From CAZUCE01 sp964619265 (GTDB taxonomy: Bacteria > Planctomycetota > UBA1135 > GCA-002686595), in the NCBI GenBank assembly GCA_964619265.1, contig CAZUCE010000035.1, forward strand, positions 1 through 45,613: DNA of 45,613 nt. The letters are read 5' to 3'. The position numbers were made by a program, and so were the translations under genes. The notes under the pieces were generated by a model. It was given only the letters and a program-made list of their open reading frames with translations. It searched no databases and was not told the origin of the DNA. This document shows, one piece after another, positions 33,726-42,674 of this stretch (within the stretch, counting starts at the first letter, position 1; each line of letters opens with the position of its first letter).

Positions 33726-34748
33726 ATGAAGCCGATCCTCGCTCTCGACTGTCGTATCGACCGTGGCAGAGCCTCCTCGTACACACGCGTTTTGGATCTC
33801 CTGCGGGGCGGGGCGGAGGTCGCCGAAATCCCCTACGTCGAGTGGTTCGGCGGCCCGTGCGAAGCTCCCGTCCTGTGGAGCACGAGCCCGCGACTCTCCG
33901 GTGTTCCGGAGGGCCCGAAGCTGATCGCGACCCTGCACGATGTGAACCCCCTGCTCCCGGACAATCGCAACGTTTTCATGCGCTGGTTCCGGAGTCTCCG
34001 CTTTCGCCACGGCGTGGGCAAGCTAGCTACCCGCGCCGACCTCGTGGCGACTGTTTCTGAGTTCGCCAGGTCCAGCATCGCGGGGGAATTTCCAGCACTC
34101 GCCTCGCTCCTGCGGGTCGTTCCGAACTACCCCTCTCCGCGCTTTTGTTCGGCCATTGCCGAGGGAGAATCGAAGGCTCTGACAGCCTTGGAGATCCCCG
34201 ACCGGTGCGTCCTCTTCGTTGCGGCTCTCCGCCGGCACAAGAACTGGGAAACCTTGCTGCGAGCCTGGGCTTCCCTGCCTGTTGACTTGCGCCGGAGGCA
34301 CCCCCTGGTTCTGGCCGGGAGCGGGCAGCGGGCCGGAGACCTCCCCCTGCAAATCGCAGGAGAGCTCGGCGTTGCCGATCAGCTGCATCTACCCGGCCTG
34401 GTCGATGAAGAGCTCCTGCCAGCTCTCTACCGGCGCGCCGCGGTCTTTGTGTTTCCTTCCCTGGCCGAGGGCTTCGGGCTGCCCCCGCTTGAGGCTATGG
34501 CATCGGGAACAGCCGTGATCAGTTCGACGAGCACGAGCCTTCCCGAAATTCTCGGCGAGGCCTGTGAGTACTTCGACCCGCTCAGCGTGGACGAGCTGGC
34601 CACCAAGCTGACGGACCTGCTCAGTTCCGCCGAGCGCCGGCGGGAGCTGTCCGAGCTGGGCTTGCGCCAGGCCGCGATGTGGTCCTCGCAGCGCACCGGC
34701 GCCGCGATGTCGGCGGCCCTGGAAGAGTTGCTTCCCGTTCCGACCTGA
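33726..34748 (+). CDS. glycosyltransferase family 4 (GT-B fold)
   Basis: The 340-residue protein has the GT4 layout. The N-terminal domain includes KLIATLHDVNPLL and ADLVATVSEFARSSI, and the C-terminal donor-binding domain includes LFVAALRRHKNWETLLRAW, HLPGLVDEELLPALYRRA and the EGFGLPPLE motif, the E-x7-E pair that contacts the nucleotide sugar. It resembles mannosyltransferases of polysaccharide synthesis, but the sugar is not readable. The start is ATG 33726, right after a palindromic repeat. It is followed by a short hairpin and then the convergent Uma2-type gene. Confidence 0.93.
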   Translation: MKPILALDCRIDRGRASSYTRVLDLLRGGAEVAEIPYVEWFGGPCEAPVLWSTSPRLSGVPEGPKLIATLHDVNPLLPDNRNVFMRWFRSLRFRHGVGKLATRADLVATVSEFARSSIAGEFPALASLLRVVPNYPSPRFCSAIAEGESKALTALEIPDRCVLFVAALRRHKNWETLLRAWASLPVDLRRRHPLVLAGSGQRAGDLPLQIAGELGVADQLHLPGLVDEELLPALYRRAAVFVFPSLAEGFGLPPLEAMASGTAVISSTSTSLPEILGEACEYFDPLSVDELATKLTDLLSSAERRRELSELGLRQAAMWSSQRTGAAMSAALEELLPVPT

Positions 34749-34754
34749 GGCAAG

Positions 34755-34769
34755 GCGAGAGATTCTCGC
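34755..34769. terminator. short hairpin between convergent genes
   Basis: GCGAGA, a three-base loop and TCTCGC make a six-pair stem seven bases after the GT4 stop and about 50 bases from the Uma2 stop. No T-run follows on either strand. Confidence 0.3.
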
Positions 34770-34822
34770 ACGGAGGGTCCGCCAAAGTAGCCGGCGCTGC
34801 CCCCTCAGGCCTTAGCTCGGTT

Positions 34823-35446
34823 CTAGCCGGCGTCAAAGGGCATCCAGTCTCCCCAAGCCGGATCTCGGCCATCGGTGTGAAAGATGGTCTCCATGAACTC
34901 GTGATGACCCAAACGGGTCACTCCGGCCTCGATCCCATCCCCCAAGGACCAGGATTCTTGGCCCTCCTCCCGGTGAGTCGAGAACCATAGCCCCGGCAGC
35001 GCCTTGCTCTTGATCACCCCGCGTTCATCAGGCGAAACCGCCTCAAATTCCGAGCCGTCGAGGCGATTCCAAAAGCAAGCAGCCTTCGCACCCAAGAACA
35101 CGGCCACATATTCGATGACGCCAACGCGTTCGAAGGCGCTCCGGCGGTTTTTATACTCGTTGCGATCCGCTTCCTCGAAAACATCGAGCACAAAATTCGG
35201 CGGTCCTTGAAAGCCGTTGTCCGTGGGTTCGCATTGTTTCAAACGCCCATGATTCACCATGGCCACCAACCCCGGCACGATGTAGCTCGATTCATGGAGC
35301 AAAACGGGGACGTGCAGGCAAACATAGATGCCTGGGGTGAATTGGCGATAGCGATTGATCGTTGTCGTCAGGTCGGTCAGGGCGACGGACTGCTTCAAGC
35401 TGAGTTTAGGCATCGTTGTAGATTCGATGGGGTCGCGAGTGTCCAT
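34823..35446 (-). CDS. Uma2 family (DUF820) endonuclease-like protein
   Basis: Uma2 proteins have a PD-(D/E)xK nuclease-like fold and are plentiful in Planctomycetota and Cyanobacteria; their role is largely unknown. The 207-residue protein shows the family pattern GPPNFVLDVFEEADRNEYKNRR, then FERVGVIEYVAVF and KALPGLWFS. The usual Glu of LVVEV is Asp here, so activity is uncertain. ATG 35446 opens the frame, and ATG 35413 (MPKLSLKQ) is an equally likely start; neither has a good Shine-Dalgarno. It is convergent with the GT4 gene. Confidence 0.8.
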   Translation of the reverse strand: MDTRDPIESTTMPKLSLKQSVALTDLTTTINRYRQFTPGIYVCLHVPVLLHESSYIVPGLVAMVNHGRLKQCEPTDNGFQGPPNFVLDVFEEADRNEYKNRRSAFERVGVIEYVAVFLGAKAACFWNRLDGSEFEAVSPDERGVIKSKALPGLWFSTHREEGQESWSLGDGIEAGVTRLGHHEFMETIFHTDGRDPAWGDWMPFDAG

Positions 35447-35581
35447 GAAGGGCGCATCCAGGGCAGGCCGAGACGTCGGTCAAAGCGGCCTGGGTGTGCC
35501 GTGCTCGATCGACCGATCTGGCGCGGTTGTACCCAGCGCAGGAGTTCTCGGGCTCGGCAACTTGGGGTTGAACTCGATCCC

Positions 35582-35904
35582 TCACGCCGCGAGTTCGAAC
35601 CCGTGGAAAAGTTTATTGCACGATTTTGTGTTTGTTTTGAAGCGCTTGCCGGAAGGGTGGAGCCCATTTCGGTCCAGTTGATATGTGATGCGTTCGTGGG
35701 TTCGCATCGCGCGCCAGCCAACGATCATCCAGAATAGGTAAGTAGCCGAGCCGGCCAGGATGAGCAACCCGGCCGAGGGTTCATGAACGAAGATCTGTTG
35801 GGAGAGCGTGTCAACTACCGCTGTAGGGGGCGAAGAAGGCCATCGACCAAGAGAATCAGCCCGATGGCAAGGAAAGGCGCATGAGGCCTTGAGAGGCACC
35901 GCAT
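35582..35904 (-). pseudogene. small two-helix membrane protein interrupted by a one-base frameshift
   Basis: Two minus-strand frames each carry half of what looks like one protein. The first (ATG 35904, MRCLSRPHAP) has a membrane helix FLAIGLILLVDGLL and then stops. The second, shifted by one base, continues VDTLSQQIFVHEPS and a second helix GLLILAGSATYLFWMIVGW, then a basic tail. One extra base in the five-base G/C run at 35826-35830 would join them into about 107 residues. It may be a true pseudogene or a homopolymer sequencing error. The layout loosely resembles small DUF3185-like proteins, but I do not claim that family. Confidence 0.4.
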
Positions 35905-36130
35905 CGAGAGAAGGGGCTGAAATTGAACAGGGGAACCTGCAAGTCCAAGGCGACTCCGAGCGTGTAGCCAGCCGGAGAAATTTGAGAAGGGCGGCCTCAT
36001 CCGACTGAAATGCCCCCTGCCTGGTTTCACGGGAATCCTGGGAATCGGACGCCCGAGAAGCCATCCGAGCCTTGTTCAGAACGCGCGCGGGATTCCGGGA
36101 GGTACAGCCAACGGGCGAAAAGAGCCTCGC

Positions 36131-36174
36131 GCACGCCTTGGTGCCGAGCAATAGCAAGGTGTGCGACTCCGGAG
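36131..36174 (-). repeat. dispersed palindromic repeat, copy b
   Basis: Minus-strand reading gives CCGGAGTCGCACACCTTG; arms GCACGCCTTG (36131-36140) and CAAGGTGTGC (36155-36164) pair with one mismatch-type G:T. It starts about 10 bases after the stop of the secreted protein gene at 36183. Confidence 0.65.
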
Positions 36175-36182
36175 CCGTTCTC

Positions 36183-37853
36183 CTACTGCAGGACGATGGT
36201 GCAGGCGCTGGCAAATTCGGTCAGCACCAGCTGGCCGGTGATTGCATCGAATTGAAGGCCTGCAGCCGTCAGGCCCAAGCGACGTCCAGCGAGGTTCGGC
36301 TTCGGCTTCGAGACGATCGGGAAGGCGTTGGGGAGCCGGCTCTCGCCGTCCACTCCGAGTCCCTGGCCGAGCTGAAGTTGTGAGACACCACCGTCGCTCG
36401 GATCTAGCGCAGATCGAAAGGTCTGCCCAAGGGCTAAGCCCTGGATCCCGAGGAAGGCGCTGGTCAATCGGTCGAATCGTAGGGGCAGCCGCTGAAGCCC
36501 GGCTCGGTCGGTAAAGAACTGTCCGACGTCCGCGTCGCCTTGGACGGCCGCGCCGGTCGAGGTGTCCCAGCTAAGCGGCTGTTGGAGCATCAGGGTCGCC
36601 GGCGATGCGCTCCAAAGGAACAGTGGTGCGTTTACCGCCAGGTCCGGGTTGTCGAGGCTCGATCCGAGCGGGGCCGTGCCGCTTTCGGCCGAGAATAGGC
36701 TGTCGCCTTCTCCGCCCGCCCGCACGTCGAGGACCCGGAGGTCAATCGTTGAAATGGAGCCCGAGACCGACCAATCGGGTCCGCCACCACCGGTCCTGCC
36801 GTTGTTGATCGCCCAGGTGACGGGGGTTCGGGAGGCAAGCACGTATCCCGACCAGTGGTCGTGATCCGCGCCGCTAAGCGTCACGGTTGTCGTGCCAATC
36901 AAGCCGGTGGCCGGAGAAAAGGCCGTCAGCCGATTGTGGCTGATCGCACCGGTTAGGTCGGCGGTAGAGCCAGCTCCGAACAGCGACTGCGCCATCCGTC
37001 CATTGCCGTTGGTGACGCCGCCTGTTCCTTCCCCGCCTGCGCCGAGGCCCAGGTTTTCCGCGGTGGAGGCGATGTAGTACTGGTTGTTTTGCGGGCCGCC
37101 GTTTGCTGGGCCTTGAACTTCGAAGATGACGTGGGGCAGCAGAGGGAACCCGTTCTTGTCCGACCCGAGGGTGCTGGGCATTTGAAAGCCTAGGCCGTTC
37201 GAGCCAACCACTTCGAGGACCAAGGTGGCCATCGAGCCTCCTCCGGTTCCAGGTTGAAGGATGAGTCCGGGCACGAAGGCTCCGCCCATCGCCGAGCGGA
37301 GCGTGACGGGCTGTCCGGTCATCGTGTCGAGTCCTTGAAAGAACAGCGCCGAGAAGCACGCATCTCCGTCTAGAGAGTCCACGCTCTGGGCCAGCACGCT
37401 GGATAGCCCGATGTCGACACCAGGGGAACTAAGCGCGTGGCCTTGAACCCAAGAGAGGTAGGTAATGTTGGAGAAGCCCGTGGATTCGTTGCGTCCGCCC
37501 TGGAACGAATCAATGCCGTAACAGGTGCGGATCGAATCGCCGACGCCGGCAAATTGAGGCTCACCAGAGCCAGAGAGGGATCCGAACAGTAGAGGCCCGG
37601 TCGTAAACACCGAGACCTCGGTCGCCATATTCGAGAAGTTGAAGTTGTAGTCGTCTGGAGCGACCGTTTGGGCGATTCCGGCCTGGGCCCAGAAGGCAGA
37701 GGCCCAGAATGCAGAGGCCCAGCACGCAGAGGCCCAGCACGCAGAAACCGAGAATCCAGGCGCGAACAGCCGAGGGGTCAGGAGCCAGGAACTCGGGAAC
37801 AGGGAGAAGCGGTTCCGCGAAGGGCGGAAACCAAGTGCGTTGGTCTTCGACAT
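36183..37853 (-). CDS. large secreted protein with a repeat-built signal region, unknown function
   Basis: I recognise no enzyme family in this 556-residue protein. From ATG 37853 it has a basic, polar start and then four pentapeptides SACWA, SACWA, SAFWA, SAFWA (residues 37-56), leading to QAGIAQT, a plausible signal-peptidase site. The mature part is rich in Gly, Ser, Thr and hydrophobic beta strands, with TLSGADHDHWSGYVLASR and a terminal block ending LVLTEFASACTIVLQ, a C-terminal style I associate with planctomycete secreted proteins. The frame extends 29 codons upstream without secretion features. The gene is followed by a palindromic repeat at its 3' end. Confidence 0.75.
   Translation of the reverse strand: MSKTNALGFRPSRNRFSLFPSSWLLTPRLFAPGFSVSACWASACWASAFWASAFWAQAGIAQTVAPDDYNFNFSNMATEVSVFTTGPLLFGSLSGSGEPQFAGVGDSIRTCYGIDSFQGGRNESTGFSNITYLSWVQGHALSSPGVDIGLSSVLAQSVDSLDGDACFSALFFQGLDTMTGQPVTLRSAMGGAFVPGLILQPGTGGGSMATLVLEVVGSNGLGFQMPSTLGSDKNGFPLLPHVIFEVQGPANGGPQNNQYYIASTAENLGLGAGGEGTGGVTNGNGRMAQSLFGAGSTADLTGAISHNRLTAFSPATGLIGTTTVTLSGADHDHWSGYVLASRTPVTWAINNGRTGGGGPDWSVSGSISTIDLRVLDVRAGGEGDSLFSAESGTAPLGSSLDNPDLAVNAPLFLWSASPATLMLQQPLSWDTSTGAAVQGDADVGQFFTDRAGLQRLPLRFDRLTSAFLGIQGLALGQTFRSALDPSDGGVSQLQLGQGLGVDGESRLPNAFPIVSKPKPNLAGRRLGLTAAGLQFDAITGQLVLTEFASACTIVLQ
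37687..37746 (-). repeat. coding tandem repeat, four 15-base units in the signal region
   Basis: Four consecutive 15-base units, GCCCAG-A/C-x-x-GCAGA-type on the plus strand, encode SA[C/F]WA four times on the minus strand. Units are nearly identical at the DNA level, which suggests recent slippage or expansion. Confidence 0.9.
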
Positions 37854-38225
37854 GGCAAGGTCGTGCGAGTTAGAGAGGATGGAAAGACCATCCAGGTGAG
37901 GCGCTGCGGGTTGAGCGGCGAGTTGCTCAATCATCAGCAAAAAGAGCGTTCCGAAATCACGGAGGGGCTCGGTAGATCCTCATTCGGCTTGGGGTCCGCC
38001 GAGGCAGAGGGCACGCAACGTAATACGAAATTGGAACTAGAGCGGGGGCCTGGAGTGCAAAAAATAGGCAGGGAGCAGCCACAGGACAGGAGTAGGAGAA
38101 GTTCGACGTTGCCGGGTTGGCCCCAGGCTCGGAAGAACCGGCCTCAAGCAGTCGAACCACAGGGCGGATGGAGGGGGCACCTCCCCTTGTTGTTGACAGA
38201 TGGAATCAGGTGGCCGCCCCGCTGC
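37854..38225. other. 372-base stretch between two minus-strand genes
   Basis: No gene is supported. It should hold the promoter of the secreted protein at 37853 and the end of the transcript from 40229. A TTGACA at 38193-38198 (plus strand) has no -10 box at the right distance. Confidence 0.35.
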
Positions 38226-40229
38226 TCAGTCCGTTCGTTGGCCCAGGCGGATCTCCGTCCACGGCTGGCTGAATGGAATTGTCCCGAAAGGAGTTGGGGG
38301 AGGAGGCGGCCCCCAATGGTCCCAACTCTCACCCGAAGGGCCTTCTACCACGACTGAAGAAGGGCGCTCTTCGCGCTCTAGGAGCCACTCGCCGTCAGCG
38401 TTCGTGAGACCCGCGAATTCTCCCTCCACTAGGACTCGTGCACCGGCGACGGGTTTGCCCCGTGGATCAAGAACGACCAGCGTCGTCCCCCACCCCGGGC
38501 GCGGAACCACTCGGGCAAAGAACCGCCCATGGCCCTCCGGAACGAAACTGTCTTGATCCCCATAGATCGGAAGGAATCCCGGTTGAGTAAGACCCCAGTC
38601 GAAGACGGTTACCGTCGGATCAATCGGGGCCCAGATCTCTCCAGAGTGTATCTTCCCCCCCAAACGCACACTGGATTCGAGCCCTCGAGTTGCGGCGAAC
38701 CAGTTGAATGATGCCAAGACTGCCTCCGTCAACGCGATGTTCTGGAATTCCATAGGTTCTCCGGGCCGCACTTCCGCCAGACGAAAACCAATCCCGGGGC
38801 CGAGGGGGTCGTCTTGAATAACCTGTAGAAGTAGGTCTCCTTCTTCAGGCCCGGTCATGGTGACCGTGAGTGGAGCTCCCGAATCGAGAACTTGAGCCCG
38901 CAAAGGGCCGAAAGGGATGAATGGAAGAGTTTGTTCGATGCGGTCAGGCCCACTGTCGAGCTTGAGGCCATGCCCGTCGAGCATGCTCGCGTCCACATAG
39001 CCCAGAGATGATAAAGAAACAAGCAGGCCAGATTCCCAGCTGGAGTGCTCCAGGCTCCACGTCTTGGAGGGATCACCGACCAGCCCCAACTCAATATGGA
39101 ACGAACTCAGAGGTGAGCCATCCCTGGTAAACGCCTCTAAGTTGACAGTCCGCGACTGGATTGGGAGTTCGACACGTCCTGTGACTTTCGTTGTGAGACC
39201 TCCGAGCACATCGATCTCGCGCCGAAAGGTCTCATGAAAGTCTCCGGTTGCTAGAACAAGATATCGCCCCGGCTTTAGCCAGCGGCGTTGGTTCAAGTTC
39301 CAAAAGGTAGCTTGCTTGGCGGATCGTTCCAAGGAAGCTAGCCGAGTAGAGACTGGGTGCTGCGTGAGCTGGATCCCACTTGATTCGCGATGTTCGATCT
39401 CCAGGTCGATGTCCACACAACCGGTTGCTTCCAAGGAAAAAGTGATTGGCCCGCCGAGGCCGCTATCAAGAATCGACTGGACATCGAGGGCGGGCAGCGA
39501 CGCGAAGCGATAGCCTTCGCGGTCCATCACGGCCAGCTCTTCGATGCCCTGTAGCCAATTCGATCCCTGTGGGGGTCGTGCCCACCAGCCAAACTCGTCA
39601 TGGCCGACGGCCGTTTTCCAAACCAGCCGGTCAGAAGACAATCCTGCAAATTGAAGCTGCGAAGCCGCGGAAAGTGCGGCCCCCTCGAGTTCAAATCGAA
39701 TCGTCGGGGCAGCGTCCAGAACGATGTGCCAAACGTCTTCACCTGAGTCCGGGGCGGGGAGCGGAGACTCGCTGAGTCGCAGGCTGGGTTGACCAGCTAC
39801 CTGGCGCAGACCGAACACCTCCAGCAGCGGCGGATCGAAAAACAACCGGCCTTCCGAATCCGACACGACGGTCCGCTCGCGCGGAATGGGTGAGTCGGTC
39901 GCCTCGCCCACGATGCGAAATTTCGCGTGAGGCACCGGCCTTCTTCGGTCCTTGTCAATGGCCAGGCCTTTGGAACACCCGAGGAGCTGGGGGTCGACTT
40001 GGGCTTCGGATCGCTTGGTGGCAGAACCCACTTCCACGCTTTGGAGGTCCGGGAGCTTTGGATCGGCAAGCTCTAGCCCTGCCTGCGTGATGCCAGCCGA
40101 TCCGCTGGGGCTCTCAGCGTTCGGGGCATCAGGCTGCGCCGCACCTGATGGAGCGGGCTCTGGAGAGAACAGAAGCCACGCGGTCATCAACAAGGACGCG
40201 AAGACCAAAGCGAGAAGGAGCAAACGCAT
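38226..40229 (-). CDS. membrane-anchored protein of unknown function, paralogue of the gene at 11664
   Basis: The 667-residue protein begins with a membrane anchor or signal (RLLLLALVFASLLMTAWLL) and a Pro/Ala/Ser-rich linker. The remainder is mainly beta. From about residue 200 it aligns with the 510-residue protein at 11664: RWLKPGRYLVLATGDF, QVIQDDPLGPGIGFR (469-483), FDWGL...GFLPIYGDQDSFV (543-563), GRFFARVVP (568-576). A carboxypeptidase-regulatory-like unit GKPVAGARVLVEGEFAGLTNADGEWLL lies near 592-617. It has about 200 extra N-terminal residues, including a second beta unit near 85-135. The last 40 residues contain a proline run. I know of no named family for the shared region. Confidence 0.82.
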   Translation of the reverse strand: MRLLLLALVFASLLMTAWLLFSPEPAPSGAAQPDAPNAESPSGSAGITQAGLELADPKLPDLQSVEVGSATKRSEAQVDPQLLGCSKGLAIDKDRRRPVPHAKFRIVGEATDSPIPRERTVVSDSEGRLFFDPPLLEVFGLRQVAGQPSLRLSESPLPAPDSGEDVWHIVLDAAPTIRFELEGAALSAASQLQFAGLSSDRLVWKTAVGHDEFGWWARPPQGSNWLQGIEELAVMDREGYRFASLPALDVQSILDSGLGGPITFSLEATGCVDIDLEIEHRESSGIQLTQHPVSTRLASLERSAKQATFWNLNQRRWLKPGRYLVLATGDFHETFRREIDVLGGLTTKVTGRVELPIQSRTVNLEAFTRDGSPLSSFHIELGLVGDPSKTWSLEHSSWESGLLVSLSSLGYVDASMLDGHGLKLDSGPDRIEQTLPFIPFGPLRAQVLDSGAPLTVTMTGPEEGDLLLQVIQDDPLGPGIGFRLAEVRPGEPMEFQNIALTEAVLASFNWFAATRGLESSVRLGGKIHSGEIWAPIDPTVTVFDWGLTQPGFLPIYGDQDSFVPEGHGRFFARVVPRPGWGTTLVVLDPRGKPVAGARVLVEGEFAGLTNADGEWLLEREERPSSVVVEGPSGESWDHWGPPPPPTPFGTIPFSQPWTEIRLGQRTD

Positions 40230-40707
40230 AGGCGAGGAAGGAGCAAGGGTTCAGCGCGGCTATCGTGGATCGAGGCGCCGCGAACGGAAGCGCGGCCCTC
40301 GCTGTAGATTCGTAGCCGGTGGCGGAGGCTTCGTCACGGGGTATGCAATCGGAGTTCGCGCATGGCAAGGCGCATCGACGATTCAGAATATGCAGGTACC
40401 AACAAATGGTCAGAGCAGCCCTCGGTACTTGGCAGATGTGCGGACCTCGCCCTGGGATTCGTCAAGGCACAGCCCTTTTCGAGGGTCTGGTAGCCTAGTG
40501 CATCCCGCCGGGGCCTGAGGTGGACGCCGAATTTTGCGCGAGACCAACTGGATTCAGGAGCCCCCGACAGCTGGCAGCCGTTCTAGAACTGAGAGTTCTC
40601 ACGTCCCGGGTGCTGATTCGCAGGGGAATGCAACACGATCCAGGATGGAGCGCAGGGCCGGAGCTTGCTGCGAATTTCCCGCCTCAGGCTGCTAGGATCT
40701 GAGCCGG
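40230..40707. other. 478-base divergent intergenic region
   Basis: It separates the anchored protein gene (minus) from the formyltransferase gene (plus). Short open frames exist, for example 40520-40702, but none shows a family pattern or ribosome binding site. It probably contains both promoters; no clear boxes stand out. Confidence 0.4.
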
Positions 40708-41430
40708 ATGAGCTCGATACGTTTTGCCTTTCTTGCCCTCGAAGAGCATCCCTATGGCCGTGAGATGCTCGCTCAGCTCGTGACCGCTGGGCACGTTCCG
40801 ACGGTCGTCGTCCAAGAAGACTCCAAGCTCGCGGACACCGAGCGCGAGAAGTTTCTGGACCGCATTCAGGGACACCCCGTCGCTGAGGAAATCAGCTCGA
40901 TCGTCGCTCGCGCAGGTGGACGGCTCGAATCGATGCCGGTGCACCGAAGCAAAGCACTCGTCGATTGTCTCGAGGGTCTCGAGCTCGACCTTGTGGTGCT
41001 CGGCGGAACGCGCATTCTCCGCGGCCCGATTCTCCGAACTGCACGAGGGGGGGTCGTGAACAGCCACCCGGGTCTGCTACCCGAGTGCCGGGGCAGTGCG
41101 TCGCCCGCGTGGTCCGTGGTTCACGACATTCCTGTAGGGGCGACCACTCATTTGTGCGACTCGGGGATCGACACCGGCGACCTCCTTTTGCGGCGGGAGT
41201 TCTCCGTACGACGTGGGATGGACTATGCCGATCTGTGTTACGGGACCCTTGTCCTGGCGGGCACCTTGATGCGCGAGGCACTCGATGCTTTTGCGCGCGG
41301 AGAGTGGCCTGCCCTGCGACACCCGCAGGGTGAATCGCCCTGGCCGACGTTCAAGAACGCGCCGCCCGATGTGCTCGCGACCGTTCATCGAAAACTTGCC
41401 AACCAGACCTACGCCCACTACGTGGATTGA
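40708..41430 (+). CDS. formyltransferase family protein
   Basis: The 240-residue protein matches the catalytic domain of 10-formyltetrahydrofolate-dependent formyltransferases. The catalytic triad is visible: Asn118 and His120 in VVNSHPGLLPECRG, and Asp155 in GIDTGD. It lacks the C-terminal domain of methionyl-tRNA formyltransferase, so it is probably an N-formyltransferase for a sugar or other amine. It is followed after two bases by the VOC-cupin gene, so the two very likely form an operon. The substrate is unknown; a cell-surface amino sugar or a small metabolite are the options I would consider first. Confidence 0.85.
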   Translation: MSSIRFAFLALEEHPYGREMLAQLVTAGHVPTVVVQEDSKLADTEREKFLDRIQGHPVAEEISSIVARAGGRLESMPVHRSKALVDCLEGLELDLVVLGGTRILRGPILRTARGGVVNSHPGLLPECRGSASPAWSVVHDIPVGATTHLCDSGIDTGDLLLRREFSVRRGMDYADLCYGTLVLAGTLMREALDAFARGEWPALRHPQGESPWPTFKNAPPDVLATVHRKLANQTYAHYVD

Positions 41431-41432
41431 AC

Positions 41433-42497
41433 ATGAAGCCTGCGAGACAGCCCCTTGAGGGAGCTGCGTTCGTTACCGAATGCGAAGCCCTAGATCCGAT
41501 GATCGAGTTCTTCGTCGATCGGCTCGGATTTCGTCTGGAGCGTATTTCCCCAGCCGACGATCCAAAGCTCGCTGAATTGGCCGGGCACGGCATGCGGATC
41601 CTTGTTCGCCGCGGCGCCCTCCAATCAGGCGGAATTCTCCGCTTCTGTTGCGCGGACCCAGAGGCCATCGGCGCCGAGGCGGGCGAGTTGATTGCGCCGA
41701 ACGGTTTGCTGATCGAGGTTGAAAAGCCCCGGGAGCGGATGGTCGTTCCTCCTCTACGCGAAGAAACAGCCGTCACCCGCGCCGAGGCCGACTGGATCGT
41801 TGGCCGAGCTGGGATGAGCTACCGCGACCTCGTGCCCGGAAGGCTCGGGGGCCGCTTCATCGCTTCCAACATCCGCGTCGAACAGGGTGGGCCGGTTCCC
41901 GACTACGTGCACTACCACGCGATTCGGTTTCAGCTGATCTTCTGCACGGCGGGTTGGGTACGCCTAGTCTACGAAGATCAGGGCGAGCCGTTCGTGATGA
42001 AGCCAGGAGACTGCGTGCTCCAACCGCCGGAGATCCGGCATCGGGTTCTGGAGTGCTCCGCGGGCCTCGAAGTCGTCGAAGTAGCGAGTCCCGCCACCCA
42101 CGACACCTTCGTAGATCATGATCTTCCCCTTCCGAACGGGACGATCAATCCGGGCCGTTTCTTCGGGTCGCAGCGCTTCGTATGGAGCCGGGCCAGTGAG
42201 GCGGCATGGGCCCCGGATGAAAACGATAAGACGCAGGTGCGATCGCTCGGCATGGAAGAGGCGACCGGTGGTCTGGTGCGGGCCAACGTCCGCCGCATCC
42301 CAGGAAATTTGAAGCGAACCTGGTCCCACGGTTCCGAGCTTGGGTTGCTTTACGTCGCGGGCGGCGCGGTCCGAGTCGAAGGAGCTGACAAGTCCTCGCT
42401 CGAACTCGGCCCAAGGGACTCTCTGGTCGTCCCAGGAAGCGCCGTGCTCCAAATCACAGCGACCGAAGACAGCGAACTGTTCGAAGTGCTCTCCTAA
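41433..42497 (+). CDS. VOC domain fused to two cupin domains
   Basis: The 354-residue protein starts (ATG 41433) with a glyoxalase/VOC-like region to about residue 95 (CEALDPMIEFFVDRLGFRLERI). Two cupin barrels follow. The first has YVHYHAIRFQLIFCTAGWVRLVYEDQGEPF and MKPGDCVLQPPEIRHRVLE, giving a likely His metal site. The second, from about residue 245, has GSELGLLYVAGGAVRVEGADKSSLELGPRDSLVVPGSA with fewer histidines, so it may be structural. It directly follows the formyltransferase gene. A TTG at 41427 overlaps the upstream stop and is a less likely start. Confidence 0.8.
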   Translation: MKPARQPLEGAAFVTECEALDPMIEFFVDRLGFRLERISPADDPKLAELAGHGMRILVRRGALQSGGILRFCCADPEAIGAEAGELIAPNGLLIEVEKPRERMVVPPLREETAVTRAEADWIVGRAGMSYRDLVPGRLGGRFIASNIRVEQGGPVPDYVHYHAIRFQLIFCTAGWVRLVYEDQGEPFVMKPGDCVLQPPEIRHRVLECSAGLEVVEVASPATHDTFVDHDLPLPNGTINPGRFFGSQRFVWSRASEAAWAPDENDKTQVRSLGMEEATGGLVRANVRRIPGNLKRTWSHGSELGLLYVAGGAVRVEGADKSSLELGPRDSLVVPGSAVLQITATEDSELFEVLS

Positions 42498-42511
42498 ACA
42501 CCGGCGATCGA

Positions 42512-42560
42512 TACGGAGTTGCCCACCCTGTAGTTCTTGCACAACATGCAAGTATCACGG
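42512..42560 (+). repeat. dispersed palindromic repeat, copy e
   Basis: It begins TACGGAGTTGCCCACCCTG and continues into a hairpin CTTGCA-CAACA-TGCAAG (42536-42552). It lies 15 bases after the stop of the VOC-cupin gene and reads in the same direction, as expected of a 3'-end element or terminator. Confidence 0.65.
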
Positions 42561-42674
42561 TGATTCGGAGGATCCTGCGCCCTTCCGGCCCTTCGGTCCA
42601 AAAGTACGATTGCGGGCCCCGGAATGTCGCCGGGCAACCAGGCGGGCGACTTTGTCCTGCTGTCTTGGCGCTAT

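Larger units (their letters stand above)
35447..36182. other. 736-base stretch between Uma2-type and secreted protein genes
   Basis: The only coding signal I see is the broken small membrane protein at 35582-35904. A copy of the palindromic repeat lies at 36131-36174. The open frames in the remainder do not look like genes. Confidence 0.4.

Noticed and set aside
35905..36214. The N-terminal 100 residues of the minus-strand frame that begins at 36214
   Set aside because: They run through the palindromic repeat and overlap the 3' end of the secreted protein gene, and show no protein-like pattern; only the membrane part after 35904 is kept.
40520..40702. A 60-residue plus-strand frame before the formyltransferase
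   Set aside because: No recognisable pattern and no Shine-Dalgarno; it is probably chance in a promoter region.
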